Assembly: GCF_024391045.1 (NCBI RefSeq) | Contig: NZ_JANFCZ010000030.1 | Span: 1 to 47,636, forward strand | Direction of reading: 5' to 3' | DNA length: 47,636 nucleotides | Source: Pseudarthrobacter sulfonivorans | Lineage (GTDB): Bacteria; Actinomycetota; Actinomycetes; Actinomycetales; Micrococcaceae | Shown: positions 1 through 6,931 of the stretch, piece by piece | How positions within the stretch are numbered: position 1 is the stretch's first letter | How the letters are laid out: every line of letters starts with the position of its first letter | Notes under the pieces: model-generated | What the model was told of the DNA's origin: nothing | The model's input: only the letters and a program-made list of their open reading frames with translations | Databases searched by the model: none | Made by a program: the position numbers and the translations under genes

Positions 1-1
1 A

Positions 2-211
2 CCGTACCAACGCGTCATCGACTCCGGAATCCTCACCCAAGCCAAAGCCGCTGAACTCGCGGCACTGATGGAGGCCACCAACCCGGCCGACCTCACCACC
101 ATTCAGACCAAGCTGATCGCCCTCGCAGCAGCCAAAACCCGGGCCCTGGAAGACTCATCCACGCGAGCACAAATAGCTGAGGCAAGCACAACACTTTCGC
201 GAGCATCTTGA
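2..211 (+). pseudogene. C-terminal tail of a DDE integrase/transposase (5' end outside window)
   Basis: An open frame runs from the window edge to a TGA at 209-211, giving about 69 residues that begin PYQRVIDSGILTQAKAAELA and end in an Ala/Thr/Ser-rich tail. The 'PYxRxxDSGxLTxAKAAxLAAL..TNPxxL' pattern followed by a helical tail resembles the extreme C-terminus of rve-type integrases/transposases common in Actinobacteria. The catalytic domain is outside the window, so the family is inferred and intactness cannot be judged. It ends 39 bases before the LacI gene and is probably unrelated to it. Confidence 0.4.
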
Positions 212-250
212 CATGAGTCGTTACGGGGTTGTGTTTGGGAGAATGAAGCC

Positions 251-1279
251 ATGGCGAAGAGCTCAAGCGCGGCCGGCACCAAAGTCACGATTTACGACAT
301 CGCAAAAGTTGCCGGCGTCAATCCCTCCACAGTGTCCCGGGCACTGGGGAAACCGGAACGGGTCAGCGCCAAAACCCGGAAACTCGTGGAGGAGGCCGCC
401 GCGGAGCTCAACTTCCGGGCCAACCCGTTGGCCCGTGCCCTGCTGAATGGCCGTACCGGCACCATCGGGCTCATCGTCGCGGACATCACCAACCCCAGTT
501 ATTTCGACATGATCCGGGGCGCCCAGTCCGCCGCGGCCGCAAACGGGTTGACCTTGGTGCTGGCAGAGTCGGCCGAGTCGGCATCAACGGAACTGATGGT
601 CGCCCAGCGGATCCAGCCCTCCACGGACGGCATCATTCTGGCCAGCCCCCGCATGTCCGATCCGGAGATCCGGGCACTCAACAATACCAAGCCCGTCGCC
701 GTCATCAACCGCAGCGTTGAGAGCGTTGATTCGGTAGTCCCCGACGTCGAACCGGGCATCGCAGAAGCGGTCCGCCATCTTGCCTCCGGCGGCCACCGTA
801 AGATCGCCTTCCTGAGCGGACCTGACGCCTCCTGGATCTCGGGCCGCCGCTGGGACAGCCTGCGGGCCGCCTGCGAATGGACCGGTCGCGAGGCCCTGCT
901 CATCCCCACCACAGCGCCCACAGCCGAAGGTGGCCGGCGTGCGGCGAGGGAAGTGGTCGCCTCCGGCGCCACCGCCGCGCTGTGCTACAACGATGTCCTG
1001 GCCATCGGACTGATGAGGGAACTCCAGGCAGCACAAGTGAAGATACCCGACGAATTCAGCGTCATCGGCTTTGACAACATTTTTGGCTCCGACTTCACCA
1101 CACCGGCCCTGACCACCATTGCCTCGCCCTTCAGCGAGGCCGGAACTACGGCGCTGTCGTTGATTCTGGCGGCCCTGCCCAGCGACGGGTCCGACCCGCT
1201 GCCGGCGCCGCCGGGACGCGCGGCCCTGCCCACCAGCCTGATTGTGCGCGGATCAAGCGGCCGGCTGCTCGCCGGCTGA
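251..1279 (+). CDS. LacI family transcriptional regulator
   Basis: A 342-residue protein of normal LacI/GalR length. Residues 12-35 form the DNA-binding helix-turn-helix (TIYDIAKVAGVNPSTVSRAL), followed by the hinge (NFRANPLARAL) and a periplasmic-binding-protein-like effector domain starting TGTIGLIVADITNPSY. The C-terminal half has the usual 'CYNDVLAIGLMRELQ...VIGFDNI' signature. The start is supported by a GGGAGA about 9 bases upstream. Such proteins repress sugar-use genes and release DNA on binding a sugar or sugar phosphate. No sugar operon adjoins it here: a transposase tail lies upstream and a repair-type gene downstream, so it may be an orphan whose target is elsewhere or was lost. 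The effector cannot be read from sequence. Confidence 0.93.
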   Translation: MAKSSSAAGTKVTIYDIAKVAGVNPSTVSRALGKPERVSAKTRKLVEEAAAELNFRANPLARALLNGRTGTIGLIVADITNPSYFDMIRGAQSAAAANGLTLVLAESAESASTELMVAQRIQPSTDGIILASPRMSDPEIRALNNTKPVAVINRSVESVDSVVPDVEPGIAEAVRHLASGGHRKIAFLSGPDASWISGRRWDSLRAACEWTGREALLIPTTAPTAEGGRRAAREVVASGATAALCYNDVLAIGLMRELQAAQVKIPDEFSVIGFDNIFGSDFTTPALTTIASPFSEAGTTALSLILAALPSDGSDPLPAPPGRAALPTSLIVRGSSGRLLAG

Positions 1280-1331
1280 CCGGGCCGAACCTGCTCTGGT
1301 TGGGACACCGGATCGTTGCTAGCGTGGCGTC

Positions 1332-2576
1332 ATGAACCCCTCAAAGACCCCGGCCGAAATCCTCACCGTTGCCGGTGCCGAGGTCCGCATCTCGAGTCCG
1401 GACAAGGTGGTGTTCCCCGGGCCCGGGCTGACGAAGCTTGATCTGGTTCGCTACTATCTGTCCGTCGCGGATGGTGCACTGCGCGGCGCGGGAGGCCGCC
1501 CCATGGTTCTCAAACGCTTCCCGAAAGGCATCGACAGTGAGCCGTTCTTCCAAAAGCGTGTGCCGGAAAACCACCCCGACTATATCGGCACGGCAACACT
1601 GCACTACGCCTCCGGCACTTCAGCCGAGGAAGCCGTCATCCGGGATGCTGCCGGGCTCGCCTGGGTGGTGAATCTCGGCTGCCTGGACCTCAACCCGCAC
1701 CCGGTGCGCGCCGAGGACCTCGAGCACCCCGACGAACTCCGGGTGGACCTCGATCCGATGCCGGGGGTGGACTGGAGCCAGATCGTGGACGTCGCCTACG
1801 TGGCACGCGAGGTGCTCGACGACGTCGGGCTCGTTGGGTGGCCGAAGACGAGCGGGTCACGGGGCCTCCATATCCTGGTGCGGATGGCGCCGCAGTGGTC
1901 CTACCGCGACGTACGCCTCGCCGCCGAGACCCTTGCGCGTGAGGTGGAGAACCGGGCTCCCGGGCTCGCCACCGCGCGCTGGTGGAAGGAGGAACGCGGC
2001 GAGAGTGTGTTTGTCGACTTCAACCAGAACGCAAAGGACCGCACCGTGGCGTCCGCGTACTCCGTGCGTCCCCTGCCCGATGCCCGGGTCTCCACGCCGC
2101 TGACCTGGGACGAGGTCCGTTCGGCCCGTCCGGAACAGTTCACCGTCCTGACGGTTCCGGGGCGCTTCGCCGATCTGGGCGACCCGCACGCGGGGATCGA
2201 CGACGCCGTGGGCTCGCTGGAGGGGCTCCTCACCCTCGCGAAGGAGCTGGGCCCCGCCGAAAAGGCGCCGCGTGCCGGCGACGGTTCCGGTCGGCGGCAG
2301 TCGGTGATGCCGCTGGTGGAGGTGGCCCGCACCCGGACCAAGCCCGAGGCCCTCGCGGCGCTCGACGAGTGGAAGGCCATGCACCCGGGGCTTGTTCCGG
2401 CCCTGCATCCCGCCGATGTGCTGGTGGACGGCATGCGCGGATCGAGTTCGCTCTGGTACCGGGTGCGGGTCAACCTGCAGCACATTCCCGAGGCGCAGCG
2501 TCCGCCGCAGGAGGCGCTCATTGCTGACTACGATCCGTGGGCAGGCAAGGTATGGCCGGGGCGGCCGGCCTCGTGA
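1332..2576 (+). CDS. LigD-type polymerase/primase domain protein (NHEJ-associated)
   Basis: A 414-residue protein of the archaeo-eukaryotic primase-like LigD polymerase family. Visible motifs are the catalytic DLD at about residues 139-141 (RVDLDPMPG), SGSRGLH at about 174-180 and a third acidic site in VFVDFNQN at about 229, followed by DRTVASAYSVR. These are the metal and nucleotide sites of the NHEJ polymerase domain, which adds (ribo)nucleotides at DNA ends before ligation. There is no ligase or nuclease domain, so it is a stand-alone PolDom. The roughly 100-residue C-terminal extension (TKPEALAALDEWKAMHPGL...YDPWAGKVWPG) has no function I can assign. No Ku gene is in the window. The gene starts 52 bases after lacI and is probably independent. 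Confidence 0.85.
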   Translation: MNPSKTPAEILTVAGAEVRISSPDKVVFPGPGLTKLDLVRYYLSVADGALRGAGGRPMVLKRFPKGIDSEPFFQKRVPENHPDYIGTATLHYASGTSAEEAVIRDAAGLAWVVNLGCLDLNPHPVRAEDLEHPDELRVDLDPMPGVDWSQIVDVAYVAREVLDDVGLVGWPKTSGSRGLHILVRMAPQWSYRDVRLAAETLAREVENRAPGLATARWWKEERGESVFVDFNQNAKDRTVASAYSVRPLPDARVSTPLTWDEVRSARPEQFTVLTVPGRFADLGDPHAGIDDAVGSLEGLLTLAKELGPAEKAPRAGDGSGRRQSVMPLVEVARTRTKPEALAALDEWKAMHPGLVPALHPADVLVDGMRGSSSLWYRVRVNLQHIPEAQRPPQEALIADYDPWAGKVWPGRPAS

Positions 2577-2700
2577 CGACTCATTTCGCGCCGGCCCGGG
2601 AGGTCACATTCACCCGTGATCCTTTCCGGTCCCGGACGTAGAATTTTCGCATCAGAAGGCGCCGCCGTCGCAGCGGCAACCATGACCTGAGGAGTACTCC

Positions 2701-3264
2701 ATGAGCCGTGAAACATCCAGCTCCCCTGCTGCCACCGCCGCGCAGGCCATCTTCCGGGTTGCCCTCGGCAGCGTGCTTATGGCCCACGGATCCCAGAAGC
2801 TGTTCGGGTGGTTCGGCGGCGGAGGGCTCGAAGGCACCAGCAAGGGCATGCACGCCATGGGCTTCCGGCCCGCAAAATCCAGTGCCGTGCTCGCGGGCGT
2901 TGGAGAAGCGGGAGCAGGCTGTGCCCTTGCCCTAGGGCTGGCGACTCCGGCGGCGGGAGCCGCCGCTGCCACCACCATGGCCGTCGCGGCCAGCGTCCAT
3001 GCTCCCGGCGGATTCTTCGCCACCGAAGGCGGCCTTGAGTACCCGGCGGTGCTGGCCGTGGCGGCAGCGGCGTTCACCCTCGGGGGCCCGGGCGCCTTCT
3101 CCCTGGACGAGCTCAGCGGCCACATCCTTGACCGGCCCTGGATGCGGGCGTTCGCCCTGGCCACCATACCGGCGGTCGCCGCCGTCCAAATCTATCGGCG
3201 GCACCAGGCCCTGGCCGCCGACACAGCCACACCGGACGCCGGCGCCGCAACCAGCGAAAACTGA
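2701..3264 (+). CDS. DoxX family membrane protein
   Basis: A 187-residue protein with the DoxX opening: helix 1 with AxRVALGSVLMAHGSQKLFGWFGG, then GLEGTSKGMHAMGF and an Ala/Gly-rich helix around AAGAAAATTMAVAASVHA. About four membrane segments are visible. A GAGGAG ribosome site lies just upstream of the ATG. DoxX proteins are small integral membrane proteins linked to thiol/redox homeostasis in some actinobacteria; the exact job here is unknown. The C-terminal tail (ALAADTATPDAGAATSEN) is polar. The oxygenase gene follows after 43 bases on the same strand, so the two may be co-transcribed. Confidence 0.85.
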   Translation: MSRETSSSPAATAAQAIFRVALGSVLMAHGSQKLFGWFGGGGLEGTSKGMHAMGFRPAKSSAVLAGVGEAGAGCALALGLATPAAGAAAATTMAVAASVHAPGGFFATEGGLEYPAVLAVAAAAFTLGGPGAFSLDELSGHILDRPWMRAFALATIPAVAAVQIYRRHQALAADTATPDAGAATSEN

Positions 3265-3307
3265 GCTGTCGTCCGCAGGCGAACCCGTTCACGTTGGAGG
3301 TCCCCTT

Positions 3308-4195
3308 ATGCTGCGGCTTCATCCATCGCTGGTGCACAGCCTGGACAGGCAGCTGGCCCGCGGCCCGGACGACTGGGAACAGACATTCCGCCAGATGGCC
3401 CTCTTTGACCTGGCAGAGGACATCCAGTTCGGCTTCTTCCTTGCCTATTACCGGAACTTCGCCATTCCATCCGGCGCGGCCACGCTTGTGGGGAACGGCG
3501 AAATACCCGCCCGGCCCATGAAGCGCTCCATCGACACCGGCCTGGTGATCTACGAACTCATCGCCTCCGGGCTGGACTCCGAACGCGGCCGCAAAATGGT
3601 GGAACTGCTGAACCGCGTCCACCGGCACGTTCCGGGCAGTCAGGAGGATTTCCTGTATGTGCTCATGACCCTCCTGGTGGTTCCGATCCGCTGGACCGAG
3701 CGCCACGGCTGGCGCAAACCGACGCAGACGGAACGGGACGCCGCGACGCGCTTCTTCCGCGAACTGGGCACGAGAATCCATATCGCCGACATTCCTGGCA
3801 CGTTCGAAGCGGCCGGAAGGTTTTTCGACGATTACGAGCGCCGCAGGATAGCGCCCAGCAGTGCCGGCAGGACGCTGATGGGCGCCACCGTCCAGGTATT
3901 TCAAAGCATGCAGCCAAGGGTCCTCCATCCCGTCACCACCCGCATGATCGCCACCATGCTTGACGACGCGCCCCTGGCCGCGGCCCTCGGGCTCCCCCGC
4001 AGCACGTGGTGGTCACGCCTCGCGCTCAACGCCGGGCTGGGCGTGCGGAACGCCATCCGGCGCCGCACTCCGTTGAAGACCGTTGCCAGCTTCGTTCCCG
4101 GCGGCGCTGCCCCGCCGATCTATCCGGATGGCTATGACCTGGCCGGTATCGGACCGGTGAACGTGATGCGCCGCGGGGACGGCACCACGTCCTGA
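3308..4195 (+). CDS. MpaB/rubber-oxygenase-type (DUF2236) protein
   Basis: A 295-residue protein from the ATG at 3308, chosen because a clean GGAGG lies 7 bases upstream; the frame is open further upstream but that part overlaps doxX. It matches the ER-bound oxygenase MpaB/rubber oxygenase (DUF2236) family: a helical fold with RVHRHVPGSQEDFLYVLMTLLVVPIRWTERHGWRKPT in the middle and a 'GRTLMGATVQVFQSMQP' segment further on. Characterised relatives are haem b oxygenases acting on hydrophobic substrates. The candidate haem-ligand histidines (RVHRH) are present, but I cannot confirm ligation. The substrate is unknown. It follows doxX closely. Confidence 0.75.
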   Translation: MLRLHPSLVHSLDRQLARGPDDWEQTFRQMALFDLAEDIQFGFFLAYYRNFAIPSGAATLVGNGEIPARPMKRSIDTGLVIYELIASGLDSERGRKMVELLNRVHRHVPGSQEDFLYVLMTLLVVPIRWTERHGWRKPTQTERDAATRFFRELGTRIHIADIPGTFEAAGRFFDDYERRRIAPSSAGRTLMGATVQVFQSMQPRVLHPVTTRMIATMLDDAPLAAALGLPRSTWWSRLALNAGLGVRNAIRRRTPLKTVASFVPGGAAPPIYPDGYDLAGIGPVNVMRRGDGTTS

Positions 4196-4471
4196 TTCAG
4201 CGAGCGGCTTGTCGTGCGTCGGTGAAACTCGGCTGCGGGGCAGGAACCGCGCCCGACGGCGGGACTCGGGTGCCGTCGTCGTGCGCCTGTTCCGTTGCCG
4301 CAGGCAAATATCCGCCAGCCTCTGGACCTTTGGGCGGCGCCCAATCAGACTGGCTACAACAGCTGGCCCGGCTGGCCGGAATATCCTGTATCTTGCCCGG
4401 TCAGGAAGGGGTAGCTGCGTTCCGGGGCTTTACCGCGACGCCTGTTCCATCCCCTTCGAAAGGACCTGGTT

Positions 4472-5905
4472 ATGCCGGACTTCGCAGCATACTTTCCGCT
4501 TATTGCCACCATTGTGGGGGTGCTGATCGCCGTTGGGTTTATTTGGGTGGCAACCAAGCTGATGTGGAAAGTGGCTGAACCCAACGAAGCCCTCATCATC
4601 TCCGGGCTGACCCGCGGAACCCTTGAAACCCGTGCCGGAATGGATTTCAAAATCGTCACCGGCAAGGGCGCGCTGGTCCTGCCCGGCCTCCAGACCGTGC
4701 GGACCCTGTCGCTGACCCTGAATGAAACTGAGCTTAAGGTCTCCTGCGTCACCTCCCAGGGCATCCAGGTGGTGGTGGAGGGCGTGGTCATCTACAAGAT
4801 CGGCGACGCCCCGCCCTTTATTGCCAACGCGGCCCGGCGCTTCCTGGGGCAGCAGCCCAAGATGCAGAGCCAGGTGTACAACGTTTTTGAGGGCCACCTG
4901 CGCTCCATCATCGGCAGCATGACCATGGAGGAAATCATCCGCGAGCGGGACAAGCTCGGTTCGCAGGTCCGCAGTGCGAGCGGGGTGGAGATGGAAAAAC
5001 TGGGGCTCGTGGTCGATTCCCTGCAGATCAAGGACCTGCAGGACCCCACCGGCTACATCCAGAACATCGCCAAGCCGCACATCGCCCAGGTGAAAATGGA
5101 GGCCCGGATCGCCGAAGCCACCCGCAACCGCGAGGCGGCCGAGAAGGAAGCGGAGGCGGCGGCGTTGATCGCGGACGCGCAGAGCGTCTCAGCCATTCGG
5201 CAGTCGGTCGCGCAGGCCAACGCCGAGCGCGCCAGGGCCAACGCCGCCCAGGCCGGACCGCTGGCCGACGCCACGGCCCGGCAGCAGGTGGTGGTCCAGG
5301 AAACCGAGGTGGCCAAGCTGGAGGCGGACCGGGAAGAGCAGAAGCTCCAGACCACCGTCCGGAAACCCGCAGACGCGAAGGCCTATGCCAAGCGAACGGA
5401 CGCCGAAGGCCAGAAAGCGGCGGACATCAGCGCCGCCGAGGCACTGGCACGCCGCACCGAACTGGAGGCCCAGGCCAACGCCCGGCGGACGGAACTGCAG
5501 GCCCAGGCAAATGCCACCGCCGCGGCAGCCGCGGCGGGAGCCACCAAGGTCACCGGCGAGGCCGAAGCCGCGGCCACCAGGGCCAAGGGTGATGCGGCAG
5601 CCTCGGCGATCAAGGCCAAGGCGCTCGCTGAAGCGGACGGAATCAAGGCGCGGGCCGAAGCCCTGGGGACCAACCAGGACGCGGTGATTTCGCAGCAGCT
5701 CGCAGAGAACATGCCCGCCATCATCGCGGCAGCGGCCGAGCCCTTCTCGCATGTGGGCCAGATGACCGTCCTGAACGGCGGCGAAGGCGTGAACAAGATG
5801 CTGGGCGGGATCCTCGCGCAGGCGGGCGACTACCTCCCCGCGTTGGCGTCGGCGCTCAAGAAAGGCCAGGAAGCCAAGCGCCCGCCCAAGACTCCCGGCG
5901 CGTAG
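4472..5905 (+). CDS. Flotillin-like SPFH domain protein
   Basis: A 477-residue flotillin/Band-7 protein. Residues about 7-28 are one membrane anchor (YFPLIATIVGVLIAVGFIWVATKL). The SPFH domain follows (about 30-220, EPNEALIISGLTRG...TRAGMDFKIVTGKGALVLPGLQTV; ...RSIIGSMTMEEIIRERDKLGSQVR). Residues about 220-420 are a long Ala/Glu/Lys/Arg coiled coil typical of flotillins, with near-repeats of 'ARRTELEAQANARRTELQAQANA'. Flotillins form oligomeric membrane scaffolds for microdomains. An AAGGA site precedes the ATG. A small NfeD-like gene starts 8 bases after its stop, matching the known SPFH-NfeD operon arrangement. About 275 bases without a gene precede it and should hold its promoter. Confidence 0.92.
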   Translation: MPDFAAYFPLIATIVGVLIAVGFIWVATKLMWKVAEPNEALIISGLTRGTLETRAGMDFKIVTGKGALVLPGLQTVRTLSLTLNETELKVSCVTSQGIQVVVEGVVIYKIGDAPPFIANAARRFLGQQPKMQSQVYNVFEGHLRSIIGSMTMEEIIRERDKLGSQVRSASGVEMEKLGLVVDSLQIKDLQDPTGYIQNIAKPHIAQVKMEARIAEATRNREAAEKEAEAAALIADAQSVSAIRQSVAQANAERARANAAQAGPLADATARQQVVVQETEVAKLEADREEQKLQTTVRKPADAKAYAKRTDAEGQKAADISAAEALARRTELEAQANARRTELQAQANATAAAAAAGATKVTGEAEAAATRAKGDAAASAIKAKALAEADGIKARAEALGTNQDAVISQQLAENMPAIIAAAAEPFSHVGQMTVLNGGEGVNKMLGGILAQAGDYLPALASALKKGQEAKRPPKTPGA

Positions 5906-5913
5906 GGCAGCGG

Positions 5914-6156
5914 ATGCACAAGGACGTTGACCGGAGCCTGACAGGCAAGGTCGGGCGCGTGACCGGGCGGATCGGGCCCGGCACCATCGGCGAAGTCATG
6001 CTGCCGTATCTCGGCGGCATCATGGCCTTCCACGCCCACCCGTTTGATAAGACCAGCGGCTTCGCAGTGGGTGACGAGGTCCTGGTGATTTATTTCGAAC
6101 CGCCCCAAACGGTCTACGTGGACGAGCTTCCGGACGTGTTGCGGCACGGGAGCTAA
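5914..6156 (+). CDS. Short NfeD-like (OB-fold) partner of flotillin
   Basis: An 80-residue soluble protein. The pattern GKVGRVTGRIGPGTIGEVMLP...GFAVGDEVLVIYFEPPQTVYVDEL fits a small beta-barrel like the C-terminal OB domain of NfeD proteins (GxxGxxxxxLxPxGxV...GxxVxVxxxxGxxLxVxx). It lacks the membrane segments and serine protease domain of full-length NfeD. Its position 8 bases behind the flotillin gene is the main support: SPFH and NfeD genes are classic neighbours. Inferred role: a binding partner or assembly factor for the flotillin scaffold. Homology is weak at this length, so the family call is tentative although the gene itself looks real. Confidence 0.6.
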   Translation: MHKDVDRSLTGKVGRVTGRIGPGTIGEVMLPYLGGIMAFHAHPFDKTSGFAVGDEVLVIYFEPPQTVYVDELPDVLRHGS

Positions 6157-6168
6157 GCCGCCGGCCAG

Positions 6169-6208
6169 CGGGATCCGGGGCTTTCGCCCCTGTTGCCGGG
6201 GCATCCCG
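6169..6208 (+). terminator. Nested hairpin, probable terminator after the flotillin operon
   Basis: An outer stem CGGGAT (6169-6174) / ATCCCG (6203-6208) encloses a perfect inner hairpin GGGGC-TTTC-GCCCC (6177-6190). It begins 12 bases after the stop of the NfeD-like gene. There is no T-run, as is common in high-GC actinobacteria. Confidence 0.5.
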
Positions 6209-6260
6209 TGAAGGTCTACTTGGAGGCACAGAGACCACCGCATTTCGGCAAGGGATGATC

Positions 6261-6902
6261 ATGACCAACATCAGCATTCTCGGCAGCGGACACATGGCCC
6301 GGGCACTGGCCAAGGCGATGCTGAGGGGGAACCACCCGGTACAGATCCTGGGGCGGGACGGCGCGAAAACCAGGGACCTGGTCGAGAGCCTCGGACCGGG
6401 CGCCACAGGGGGCGTGACCGGTGCCGCCATCACAGGAGCCATCGTCTTCCTGGCAGTTCCGCACAAGGATGTGCATAACGCGATCCTGGAAATCGGTGAC
6501 TCGCTGGACGGCAAGGTTGTGGTGGATATCAGCAACCCGGTGGACGTCTCCACTTTCGACCGGCTCACCACGGAACCCGGCACGTCCGCGGGCGAAGAGA
6601 CAGCCCGCCTGCTGGAGGGGCGCGCGGATGTGGTGAAGGCTTTCAATACGACGTTCGCCTCCACGTTGGAGAACGGACAGGTCGACGGGCAGCATCTGGA
6701 CGTCTTCATTGCCGGCGACTCGGAGCAGGCCAAAGAGAAGGTCAGCGCTGTGGCGGCTTCCGCAGGATTACGCCCCATAGACGTCGGCCCCCTGCGGCGT
6801 TCGCGCGAACTGGAGGCCATCATGCTGGTTGTCATGGGTCTGCAGGTCAGCCCCGAGCACCAACACTTCAATTGGGACACCGCGCTCCGGATCTTTCCGT
6901 AA
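6261..6902 (+). CDS. NADPH-dependent F420 reductase-like oxidoreductase
   Basis: A 213-residue Rossmann protein. The nucleotide-binding loop is ISILGSGHMARALAKAM (glycines at about residues 8-11), followed by VVVDISNPVD and RADVVKAFNTTFASTL, typical of the NADP oxidoreductase/F420-dependent family. These enzymes move hydride between NADPH and coenzyme F420 or another partner; whether this one uses F420 cannot be told from sequence. I prefer the ATG at 6261 over that at 6255 because AAGGGA (6250-6255) is correctly spaced from the second. The next gene starts 29 bases after its stop on the same strand, so they may be co-transcribed. Confidence 0.8.
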   Translation: MTNISILGSGHMARALAKAMLRGNHPVQILGRDGAKTRDLVESLGPGATGGVTGAAITGAIVFLAVPHKDVHNAILEIGDSLDGKVVVDISNPVDVSTFDRLTTEPGTSAGEETARLLEGRADVVKAFNTTFASTLENGQVDGQHLDVFIAGDSEQAKEKVSAVAASAGLRPIDVGPLRRSRELEAIMLVVMGLQVSPEHQHFNWDTALRIFP

Positions 6903-6931
6903 GCAGCCGATATGCCGGCCGGGAGCAGGTC

